Notes under the pieces: model-generated | Database searches by the model: none | What the model was told of the DNA's origin: nothing | Seen by the model: the letters and a program-made list of their open reading frames with translations, nothing else | Part shown: positions 47,147-54,181 of the stretch, piece after piece | Position numbering within the stretch: the first letter of the stretch is position 1 | How the letters are laid out: every line of letters begins with the position of its first letter | Assembly: GCF_027925305.1 (NCBI RefSeq) | Contig: NZ_BSDR01000001.1 | Coordinates: forward strand, 1,391,001-1,455,000 | Direction of reading: 5' to 3' | Length of the DNA stretch: 64,000 bases | Source of the DNA: Desulforhabdus amnigena | Lineage (GTDB): Bacteria > Desulfobacterota > Syntrophobacteria > Syntrophobacterales > Syntrophobacteraceae | Position numbers and translations under genes: made by a program

Positions 47147-47587
47147 TCAATCGTGCTGCAAAGGAACCCGAACGGAAATCGACTTTTGGAACTTGGGCAA
47201 TACAATCTCCAGGAATCCATTCCGATAGGAAGATTGTGCGCCGTCGGAATCCAGGCGCACGGGAAAATGGAACGTCCTTTGAAACTTGCCGAAATCAATT
47301 TCGATCTGGTGGATGCGGGTGCGGGCATTGACTTGAGGACGCTTGCGTTCTCCCCTCAAATGGAGAAGGTTGCCTTCAACCACCAGCTGGACGCATGACG
47401 GTTCAATACCCGCCAAATCAATAAAAACATGATAAGCCTCCTGGGTTTCATGGATGTCTGCAGACGGCATCCAATTGCTTTTGCTGGAAAAACAGCTAGA
47501 TAATCGATATCGTGACAACTGGCTGAGCCACTTGCGCAACCGTTGAGGCATTTCATCCATTTCGTCATTCAAATCATAAAGAGACAT
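47147..47587 (-). CDS. Small heat-shock protein, Hsp20/alpha-crystallin family
   Basis: An ATP-independent holding chaperone of 146 residues. The alpha-crystallin domain spans about 40-135, beginning PSADIHETQEAYHVFIDLAGI and ending with the family A-x-x-x-NGFLEIVLPK motif (SSYRNGFLEIVLPKF). The C-terminal ISVRVPL resembles the I-x-V/I oligomerisation motif. A GAGAGGGAA site precedes the ATG. No CIRCE or clear sigma-32-type promoter was recognised. lon follows 33 nt downstream. Confidence 0.92.
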   Translation of the reverse strand: MSLYDLNDEMDEMPQRLRKWLSQLSRYRLSSCFSSKSNWMPSADIHETQEAYHVFIDLAGIEPSCVQLVVEGNLLHLRGERKRPQVNARTRIHQIEIDFGKFQRTFHFPVRLDSDGAQSSYRNGFLEIVLPKFQKSISVRVPLQHD

Positions 47588-47660
47588 GGCTTCCCTCTCA
47601 CAAGTTTAAGAACGGGGACTTCTTGCTACGATATTGCAAACGGTTATGAATTGGACTCTA

Positions 47661-47718
47661 CTGTCACTTCGACCGAAGGGAGAAATCTTGAGATCCCTCA
47701 CATTCGTTCGGGACGACA
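47661..47718. repeat. Short imperfect inverted-repeat element (family D)
   Basis: TGTCACTTCGACCGAAGGGAG on the left is loosely complementary to the right arm (GAGATCCCTCAC, then TTCGTTCGGGACGACA). A single copy is seen in the window. Similar palindromic units are common in other genomes (general knowledge, not checked). Confidence 0.4.
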
Positions 47719-47821
47719 AAAGCCCAAATTCAGACCGTGCGCGGTATACAACGAGACTTCCAGTGCAGAGGGGACAAAGGCGGAGCGTTGCCCACCGGAA
47801 GGAACCCCCATGGCTCGCATT

Positions 47822-47960
47822 AACTCCCATGACCGGGACGATCACAACGGAAAATAAAAAAAGGCAAAGAGACACAAGGCAATAAGGAAAGCGGGAAACG
47901 CTCTTGAAAAGCGATGTTATCATGAGCCATGAACCATGAGCCTTTTTTCTTATAAAAAGG
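47822..47960 (+). repeat. Dispersed repeat, family C copy 2
   Basis: Starts AACTCCCATGACCGGGACG, continues CACAACGGAAAATAAAAAAAGG and GGAAAGCGGGA, then CTTGAAAAGCGAT and ATGAACCATGAGCCTTTTTTC. The first half matches 18122-18196 (minus strand) and the whole matches 53944-54071. It lies upstream of hsp20 but points the other way. Confidence 0.7.
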
Positions 47961-48015
47961 GAGGCACCACTTGTTTATACTCTGCACGGATAAAATTAAG
48001 ACTTTTGATCGTCAT

Positions 48016-48034
48016 GCAGGGGTAGCACCCCTGC
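48016..48034 (-). terminator. Perfect small hairpin downstream of DUF486 gene
   Basis: GCAGGGGT-AGC-ACCCCTGC, an 8-bp perfect stem about 130 nt after the DUF486 stop. No T-run follows on either strand, so a terminator role is only possible. Confidence 0.3.
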
Positions 48035-48162
48035 ACAACATAATTATCAACCATTATGAGCATAAAAGGAAATGGGGAAGGATGCTTGGATTTAATCTTT
48101 CATTGAATTGAAGAGCAAGGCATTTTACCTGGAAAAAAGAGATATTCCCTCTCTGTTCTCCA

Positions 48163-48513
48163 TCATGGAGATTCAGGCATCCCTCCTCGAAACATGAAAT
48201 AAGCCGCTCCAATTAAACAAAGTCCAGCCCATAAGTAATCCAGCTTCAGAGGTTGTTTCATGTAAAAAAACGCAAACATGGGGAAAATGCACATCGTGAT
48301 CATTTCCTGCATCACTTTCAACTGCCCGATATTGTAGTAACGGGATCCCATGCGATTGGCGGGAACCTGCAGAGTGTATTCAAAAAAAGCGATCCCCCAG
48401 CTCATCAGAATGACAAAATAGAGAGGTTTACCGCTCATATTTTTCAAATGTCCATACCAGGCAAAAGTCATGAACAGATTCGACAGGATCAATAAGAAAA
48501 TAGGCTTTAACAT
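48163..48513 (-). CDS. DUF486 family small membrane protein (DMT-like)
   Basis: A 116-residue protein with four hydrophobic segments at about 4-22, 32-48, 68-86 and 93-110, matching DUF486 proteins, which are small multidrug-resistance-like membrane proteins of unknown transport activity. Characteristic stretches are LSNLFMTFAWYGHLKN and FEYTLQVPANRMG. It lies 76 nt downstream of the GNAT gene and may be the last member of the aminomutase/ligase cluster. A role as exporter or importer of the cluster's product is conceivable but not shown. Confidence 0.8.
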   Translation of the reverse strand: MLKPIFLLILSNLFMTFAWYGHLKNMSGKPLYFVILMSWGIAFFEYTLQVPANRMGSRYYNIGQLKVMQEMITMCIFPMFAFFYMKQPLKLDYLWAGLCLIGAAYFMFRGGMPESP

Positions 48514-48589
48514 CCGTCATTACCTTATCAAAAAATATACGTTTTTTACAGAAAAGAAATAGACCCAGGGGAAAACAGCTTCATGGATT

Positions 48590-49084
48590 TCAGGCGATCG
48601 TTTTGACATAAACGATCTTGCTGTCGCCCGGAGCATAAAAATCCTTAAAAATCGCCTCGTCCCTGTACCCGCACTTCCGGTAGAAGGCCCGGGTCGGCTC
48701 GTATTGGCCCCGTGACGATGTTTCAATATAAATGCGGCTTCCTCCCAATGCGCGAATCTCTTTCTCCGTCCTCTCGAGAAGTTCTCTTCCCAAACCCAGG
48801 AATCTGAAATCGTCGTGCACCGCGATCCAGTACAGATCGTAGCTCGACTCCGTACAAGGAACGGGTCCGTAACACGTATAGCCCACAACCTCTCTCTCAT
48901 GTTCGGCAAACAGAAAAAAGTAACCGCTGGCCTTTCCGCTTTTCAGGCGTTCCGCCACCAATTCCATCGCGACCGCTGTTTCTTCAGGCGAAAAGAAACC
49001 CGATGAACGGACGACGCTGTGAACGCCTTCAAGATCGGATTCCATAACCTCTTCCCGATAAACCACCGCAGGGATATTGTTCAT
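48590..49084 (-). CDS. GNAT-family N-acetyltransferase of the aminomutase/ATP-grasp cluster
   Basis: About 164 residues. Motif A is IAVHDDFRFLGLGRELLERTEKEI, with the acetyl-CoA loop FLGLGRE (about residue 97). TRAFYRKCGYRDEAIFKDFY gives motif B and the C-terminal strand. It is much shorter than AblB, the known beta-lysine acetyltransferase, so it is not an obvious orthologue. It follows the two ATP-grasp ligase genes after about 150 nt holding a repeat element. A product of the upstream enzymes is the natural guess for its substrate. A GTG at 49096 is an alternative start. Confidence 0.78.
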   Translation of the reverse strand: MNNIPAVVYREEVMESDLEGVHSVVRSSGFFSPEETAVAMELVAERLKSGKASGYFFLFAEHEREVVGYTCYGPVPCTESSYDLYWIAVHDDFRFLGLGRELLERTEKEIRALGGSRIYIETSSRGQYEPTRAFYRKCGYRDEAIFKDFYAPGDSKIVYVKTIA

Positions 49085-49111
49085 AAAGGAATCCACACCA
49101 CCACTGTATTC

Positions 49112-49218
49112 AGAGCCTATCCAAAAAACTCATCATTAGTCTGCCCCCCTTTTATTCCCCCTCAAGGGAGAGCTGAGGGGAGTGTTTCCAGACACTGCGA
49201 ACTTTTGGGCAGGTTCTT
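49112..49218. repeat. Dispersed element, family A-related copy within the aminomutase cluster
   Basis: The left end AGAGCCTATCCAAAAA matches copy 2 (ACCTATCCAAAAA). The complement of the right end reads AAGAACCTGCCCAAAA. The centre has CCCCCTCAAGGG in place of the TCGA palindrome. It lies between the second ATP-grasp gene and the GNAT gene. Confidence 0.6.
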
Positions 49219-49238
49219 ACAGCCTTTCGAACCGATTG

Positions 49239-50231
49239 TTAATGCAGGAATATTCCTGAATCCTGCAAAATTTTCCCGACAACCTGTGAATAATCCATAC
49301 CGGCCCGCACCGATGCGGCCGCAAATCCCGCATCGGGAGAGAGGCAGGGGTTTGCGTTGACTTCAAGAACCCAGGGATTTCCGGCCGGGTCCACCCGGAA
49401 ATCCACTCGAGCATAGCCACGCAGACCAAAGAGAGACCAACACGCTTTCGCCATCTCCTCGAGCCGGCAAATCAGAGGTGCATCCTCTCTGGAGAAGTCA
49501 AAACATCGAGAAGTGTTCAAATATTCGAACGATTCCTCTTCCCATTTGGCCCGGTAGCCCACGACCTTGACCCTGTCCGAAGGAAAACCGTCGAATCGTA
49601 TTTCTGCGATCGGAAGGACCTTGGGATCCTTCTCACCTCCCAACAAGGAAAGGTTGAATTCCCTCCCCTCGATGTATGCCTCAGTGAAACAATCGCCGCC
49701 CAGCCGCTCCTGTCGTCGTTTCATCTCTTCAAGCAAGAATCCCGGATCTTCTGCAAAAACCACCGAATCTTCGTCCAATCCAACGGATGCATGTTCCCAG
49801 ACGGACTTGATGATATATCGCCCCCCTTCCAGGTGCTCCAGGTTCTCCAGGCCAGCCGGTACGAACCATTTGGGCGTTGGAATGTGCGCTCCATGAAGAA
49901 GGTTCTTGGCCAAAAGCTTGTTCGAACTCAAATAAAGAGCGTCTGTTCTTGCACCCGTATAAATGATCCCCAGGTGATCCAGAACCGACGGGGCAATATG
50001 AATCAATCGCCCCGTCCCTCCTATCGTTTCTACAAGGTTGAAGACAAAAGCCGGCTGAATCCTTTTCAATCGATCCGCCACACTTTGAAGGTTCAATGCA
50101 CAAGGAACCGCTAGAGGCTCAAATCCCAAATCCTGCAGAGCATGGGTGACCGCTTCCACCTGGATCAGAACGTCTTCTTCGTCCTTACCTGCTCCCATGG
50201 AAACTTCACTATGTAAAACAACAACCTTCAT
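49239..50231 (-). CDS. ATP-grasp ligase, D-Ala-D-Ala ligase-like, copy B
   Basis: 330 residues with an ATP-grasp fold. The N-terminal domain includes PAFVFNLVETIGGTGRLIHIAPSVLDHLGIIYTG (about residues 60-93; Ddl-like NLVE in place of N-x-LHG). The central domain has YIIKSVWEHASVGLD (phosphate-binding Lys and Ser), and EAYIEGREFNLSLL follows. The Mg site is VDFRVDPAGNPWVLEVNANPCLSPDAG (D-x-R, EVNANP). The substitution at the first D-Ala subsite means it need not make D-Ala-D-Ala; another carboxylate-amine ligation is likely. It lies 29 nt after copy A. Confidence 0.83.
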   Translation of the reverse strand: MKVVVLHSEVSMGAGKDEEDVLIQVEAVTHALQDLGFEPLAVPCALNLQSVADRLKRIQPAFVFNLVETIGGTGRLIHIAPSVLDHLGIIYTGARTDALYLSSNKLLAKNLLHGAHIPTPKWFVPAGLENLEHLEGGRYIIKSVWEHASVGLDEDSVVFAEDPGFLLEEMKRRQERLGGDCFTEAYIEGREFNLSLLGGEKDPKVLPIAEIRFDGFPSDRVKVVGYRAKWEEESFEYLNTSRCFDFSREDAPLICRLEEMAKACWSLFGLRGYARVDFRVDPAGNPWVLEVNANPCLSPDAGFAAASVRAGMDYSQVVGKILQDSGIFLH

Positions 50232-50260
50232 ACTTTCTCACTCTGTACGGAAAACCGCCC

Positions 50261-51235
50261 CTATCTCAATCTTTTCAAAGCCGAATCCATAATCCCCCGG
50301 ATCAATTCACCGTAACCGATCCCTGCCAGCCCGCAGAGAATGGGCAGGTCCGAATCAACGGGGTGTAAACCGGCAAGGGGATTCACTTCAATGAAATTCG
50401 GCACTCCATGAACATCGGCGCGAAGATCGATACGCCCTGCATCGCGGCATCCCAGGCCTCTCCAGGCTACAAGCGCCACTTCTCCCGCTTTTTCAGCCAC
50501 GGAGTCGTTTACCAGGCGATAAGAGACCCGTTCTTCGTAGTTCTTCTTGGTTTCATATGAGTAGGTCCCATCATGCGCATGTCCCGTGAACATCACTTCC
50601 ATCACGGCAATGACAGCACTCTCTTTTCCTGTGCCCCTGATCCCCACCGTGAATTCACGCCCCGGCAGGAAAGCCTCTACCAGTGCGGGCTGCCCGAACC
50701 GTTGCAGAATTTCCATGCAGGCCCTGTTCATTTCGCTCCTGGACGTGACTCTTGATCCAGCCGTGATGCCCTTTCCCGTGCCTTCGGCCACAGGCTTTGC
50801 AAACAACGGAAAGGGAAGATCTATTCTTTCCAGGTCTTCCTCTTTTTCCACCACGGCAAAATCCGGAGTGGGAATTCCCAGGTCACGGATCACATGCTTG
50901 GTCATTCCCTTATGAAGCGTGAGAGCCAAAATCAGCGGATCGGAAAAAGTATAGGGAATCTCATAGGCATCCAACAGGCAAGGAATCTGCGCCTCACGCG
51001 CATATCCCCGAAGTCCTTCTGCGATATTGAAAACCAGGTCCCATCGATCCCCTGCCAGAAGCCTTTGCATGAGATCCTTCACATGCCCGATGCGGTCTGT
51101 TTCATATCCCAGATCCTTCAGAGCCTTTTCGATGGCTGCGATGGTGTCGGGATGATCGAATTCCGCCGTATCCTCTTCGCTGTACCCCTCAGCCAGGTAA
51201 GCTTCCCGAAGGTCGAATGTGATTCCTATCTTCAC
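50261..51235 (-). CDS. ATP-grasp ligase, D-Ala-D-Ala ligase-like, copy A
   Basis: 324 residues from a GTG at 51235 that overlaps the stop of the aminomutase gene (GTGA), implying tight translational coupling. The N-terminal domain is VKIGITFDLREAYLAEGYS and WDLVFNIAEGLRGYAREAQIP (Ddl-like but NIAEG). PLFAKPVAEGTGKGI has the ATP-binding Lys. LVEAFLPGREFTVGI and the Mg-site IDLRADVHGVPNFIEVNPLAGLHP complete the family. It is clearly different from copy B, so the two probably act on different substrates or in sequence. No mur or fts genes are nearby, which argues against a cell-wall D-Ala ligase. Confidence 0.83.
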   Translation of the reverse strand: MKIGITFDLREAYLAEGYSEEDTAEFDHPDTIAAIEKALKDLGYETDRIGHVKDLMQRLLAGDRWDLVFNIAEGLRGYAREAQIPCLLDAYEIPYTFSDPLILALTLHKGMTKHVIRDLGIPTPDFAVVEKEEDLERIDLPFPLFAKPVAEGTGKGITAGSRVTSRSEMNRACMEILQRFGQPALVEAFLPGREFTVGIRGTGKESAVIAVMEVMFTGHAHDGTYSYETKKNYEERVSYRLVNDSVAEKAGEVALVAWRGLGCRDAGRIDLRADVHGVPNFIEVNPLAGLHPVDSDLPILCGLAGIGYGELIRGIMDSALKRLR

Positions 51236-52644
51236 AGGACCGGCTCCATATCTCCACTGGACGACTCGCAAAAGGTCTCACAGCTTTTTCTTTCAACCGG
51301 GAAATTCCCGATACTTCCGCCCGGGTCCGGATACCGGTAAATATTTCCCTGGTAATTCCTCAGCAGCAGGTCATCTCCATCGCGGCCAACGACATATTCG
51401 GGGAGCAGCGGGATCTTGCCGCCGCCTGCCGGAGCGTCAATCACATAGGCCGGTACGGCATATCCCGTCGTGAATCCTCGCAATCCATGGATGATTTCCA
51501 GGCCTTTTTCCACGGGGGTACGAAAATGCGAAGACCCAGGGATGGGATCACATTGATAGAGATAATAAGGTTTGACACGCATCTTGAGTAAACCATGGAC
51601 AAGGTGTTTCATGGTTTCCACACTGTCGTTCACCCCTGCGAGTAAAACCGTCTGGCTTCCCAATGGGATTCCTGCATCCGCCAACCGGGTGCAGGCATGG
51701 TTCACCTCAGGGGTCAACTCATCCGGATGGGTAAAGTGAATGCTCATCCACAAAGGATGAAAGCGTTTGAGCATTCGAGTGAGCGAAGGGGTCACACGCT
51801 GAGGCAATACCACGGGCATCTTGGTCCCTATACGGATAAATTCCACATGCGGGATCCTTCTCAGCCTGGATAAAAGCCATTCCAGGCGGTCATTCGAGAG
51901 GGTCAGCGGGTCCCCTCCCGAGAGAAGCACGTCTCGAATGGCGGGGGTTCCCTCGATGTACGCAATGGCCCTTTCCCACTCCTTGACGTTGAAATGCGTT
52001 CCGTGACCGTTACCCACCATACGTGAACGGGTGCAGTAGCGGCAGTAAGTGGAACAATATCCCGTCACCAGGAACAGGACACGGTCCGGATACCGGTGAA
52101 CAATCCCTGGAACGGGACTGTCCTTTTCCTCTCCCAAAGGATCTTCCTCTTCCCCGTCCCTGTGGAAATATTCAGCAGCAACGGGAACCACGGTGCGCCT
52201 CAAAGGCTGCATGGGATCGGCGGCATCAAGCAGGCTCGCGTAATAGGGGGTAATAGCCAGAGGCAACAGGCCATTGGAATGTTCTATGGCGCTGCGCTCT
52301 TCACGGGAAAAGTCAATGATCCGTTCCAGCGCGTCCATATTCAGGATGCGGTTGCGCAACTGCCAATGCCAGTCATTCCATTCGTTCACGGAAACGCCGG
52401 GGAAAACGCGCTTGCGGAAAGCATCCGATTGGGGACTGCAGGTGAATCGAGCAGCGGCATTGAGATTCTTGGGCCTTAGACGATGCGGTTTTCTTGTCCT
52501 TGGAAGGAAAGAGGAAGGAAGAGCGGCGGTTTTTTGACCAAGCTCCGGTGTGGAAACAGGTCCAAATGCTGCTTCACCGCTTGGAGGTTCAGTATCTTCG
52601 TCGGGAGGTTCCGTTTCGTCTTCGATATATATCTTCTTTTCCAT
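51232..52644 (-). CDS. Lysine 2,3-aminomutase-family radical SAM/PLP enzyme with N-terminal extension
   Basis: 470 residues. Cluster Cys are C197, C201 and C204 (GYCSTYCRYCTRSR). The PLP Lys is K410 (IDAPAGGGKIPLLP). Asp residues at 366 (CDPIPGSSHF) and 403 (VIDAP) stand at the same spacing from K410 as the two substrate-amine-binding Asp of clostridial lysine 2,3-aminomutase, so lysine to beta-lysine chemistry is plausible. EpmB-type relatives lack this pattern. The core begins near residue 88 (VNEWNDWHWQLRNRI); the first ~75 residues are an acidic then basic extension of unknown role. Its stop overlaps the next gene's GTG. Confidence 0.88.
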   Translation of the reverse strand: MEKKIYIEDETEPPDEDTEPPSGEAAFGPVSTPELGQKTAALPSSFLPRTRKPHRLRPKNLNAAARFTCSPQSDAFRKRVFPGVSVNEWNDWHWQLRNRILNMDALERIIDFSREERSAIEHSNGLLPLAITPYYASLLDAADPMQPLRRTVVPVAAEYFHRDGEEEDPLGEEKDSPVPGIVHRYPDRVLFLVTGYCSTYCRYCTRSRMVGNGHGTHFNVKEWERAIAYIEGTPAIRDVLLSGGDPLTLSNDRLEWLLSRLRRIPHVEFIRIGTKMPVVLPQRVTPSLTRMLKRFHPLWMSIHFTHPDELTPEVNHACTRLADAGIPLGSQTVLLAGVNDSVETMKHLVHGLLKMRVKPYYLYQCDPIPGSSHFRTPVEKGLEIIHGLRGFTTGYAVPAYVIDAPAGGGKIPLLPEYVVGRDGDDLLLRNYQGNIYRYPDPGGSIGNFPVERKSCETFCESSSGDMEPVL

Positions 52645-52969
52645 TTGAATGGCTCCTTTTTATTCATGATCAAGATGAAGGAAATCTTCACTTTCACTTG
52701 TGCAAAATTTTCCAGATCTTTTCTTTGATGCCGTTGTCTTCTTTTAGATTCATATGCCAATTCACCCCGAGCCTGCACCAATTTTACGGCCGGAAGCGGC
52801 ATCCAGAAACTTTAATCCCTCCGCCTTCAGCCTTAATGGCTGAAGAGGGAGGGAAGATCAGGCTCTGCAAACCGCTGCAGTTCAGGTGCAATCCGGATGA
52901 AATGCCGAAGTGCACCTCTTACTGTGCCGGAGCGAAGCAGGGTTTCCCCTTCTTCGCTTCACAGCCGCA
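52645..52969. other. Hairpin-rich non-coding region upstream of the aminomutase gene
   Basis: No gene seen. Three inverted repeats occur: CCCTCC..CTTCAGCC-TTAAT-GGCTGAAG..GGAGGG (52817-52853), AGGTGCA/TGCACCT (about 52885-52917) and GAGCGAAG/CTTCGCTTC (about 52931-52967). On the minus strand they lie between the small secreted protein gene and the aminomutase gene. They may be a terminator without T-run, a structured leader, or one more dispersed element. An AAAAGGAG ribosome-binding site lies just before 52644. Confidence 0.5.
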
Positions 52970-53263
52970 TTATTCTTGAATTTCTTCAAAGGATTTTACG
53001 TCGATAAAATCATCCTTTTCCGTTTCGGTAATAATGCCGGTTGCTTCTATCATTTTACCGACCATTTTCGACAGATCTGCACCCTTAACGATGTAGTCCC
53101 CATCTTCGCCCTCGATCACAATCCCTTTATCGGTCTTGGCGACCACACCGGCAATGGTTTCCTGCTCATCTGCAGCAAAACCTTTATGCACACATACGGT
53201 TGAAATCATAGAAAAGACAAAAGCACACAGCAAAAGACTCAGAAGAGTTTTATGCAACTTCAT
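52970..53263 (-). CDS. Small exported protein, possibly OB-fold
   Basis: 97 residues with a clear signal peptide (MKLHKTLLSLLLCAFVFSMI to GFAADE, cleavage about residue 31). The mature ~65-residue acidic domain has alternating short strands (TIAGVVAKTDKGIVIEGEDGDYIVKG, then MIEATGIITETEKDDFIDVKSFEEI). The pattern resembles small periplasmic OB-fold proteins, but I cannot name a family. Expected location is the periplasm. It is about 325 bp upstream of the aminomutase gene on the same strand. Confidence 0.7.
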   Translation of the reverse strand: MKLHKTLLSLLLCAFVFSMISTVCVHKGFAADEQETIAGVVAKTDKGIVIEGEDGDYIVKGADLSKMVGKMIEATGIITETEKDDFIDVKSFEEIQE

Positions 53264-53940
53264 TTCTTTAGTTCCTCATCACCAAGGGGTTTTTCTGCTT
53301 GATCAATAAACATCTTCTTTCAGAAACATTCGAGTCGATTCAAAACATCAGCACCCAGTACCGTCCGGCTTGCACTGAGATATTATCGGAGGATACCGCC
53401 TCGCTCTTTCATTGTCGACAACAACGTGGACAGGGTCGCGAGGCCCCTTTTCTTGAACTGTGGCAACTCCTTCGCTGTGATGAACCACCTCCTTTGATTG
53501 CCAAATTTCATGGACAACCGACGTTAAAGGTCACTTCCCAATAGAAGGACCAATAAACCTGCCTGTTCAATTTTCTCCTGCTACAATCCGGCGTATGGTT
53601 GATAGCAAATTCAGGCAATAAAGTATATAGTTATTTGATAGGATTCAAGACGCAAGGCACATTTTTTTAACTATTGAATATTTCAACATTATTTTACACA
53701 TTGGAGGAGACATCGGACCCCGTTCACGGAGCTGTCGGAAAGGGAATTGTACCTTGCATGACAACTTGCATCCAACAGGCGTTCAAGGTTATGAAATGAC
53801 AATATCCTTTAGATTTTCAGCACTGGTCGACCACTGCGGGCATAGTTCTTCGCAAGGCGCTTGCCTTCGTATACCACTTGTGCCAAAAACTTGTATGAAA
53901 AAATCGAGTTGCGGTGTCATATACTGACTATATGGTTTTA
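53264..53940. other. Long non-coding stretch, nothing recognised
   Basis: About 680 bp with no frame resembling a known protein; a possible 81-codon frame at 53299-53544 lacks a ribosome-binding site and family features. No RNA gene, terminator or repeat with a second copy in the window was seen before the family C element at 53944. Confidence 0.5.
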
Positions 53941-53943
53941 TTA

Positions 53944-54071
53944 CCCCCCATGACCGGAGCGGTCACAACAAAAGATGAAAAAGGGCAAAAAGACGCAAAG
54001 GGGGAGATAGTGTGAAACTCTTTTGAAAAGCGATATCGGCATGAACCATGAGCCTTTTTTCATATAAAATG
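53944..54071 (+). repeat. Dispersed repeat, family C copy 3
   Basis: CCCATGACCGGAGCGGTCACAAC, in parts, then AAAAAGGGCAAAAAGACGCAAAGG, in parts, then TTTTGAAAAGCGAT and ATGAACCATGAGCCTTTTTTC. It matches 47822-47960 along its full length. It lies about 110 bp upstream of the glucan phosphorylase gene in the same orientation. Confidence 0.7.
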
Positions 54072-54181
54072 TTAAAGGGGTTTTCCCCTGTGATATAAGA
54101 GAAAGCGGAGCTCAGGTTTGCAAATGACCACAAGTCAGAAAAAAATGAGGAGAAGGCAGACATGAAGAAAGGGGAGGCTCG

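Noticed and set aside
47588-47800. CIRCE or sigma-32 heat-shock promoter for hsp20
   Set aside because: No TTAGCACTC/GAGTGCTAA pair and no convincing CTTGAA/CCCCAT pair was found.
49239-51235. Simple call of both ATP-grasp genes as cell-wall D-Ala-D-Ala ligases
   Set aside because: The N-terminal substrate motif deviates, two different copies are adjacent, one overlaps an aminomutase gene, and no murein genes are near.
52650-52720. Sigma-54 promoter before the aminomutase gene (TGGAAAATTTTGCA on the minus strand)
   Set aside because: The GG and GC are two bases too close for a -24/-12 element.
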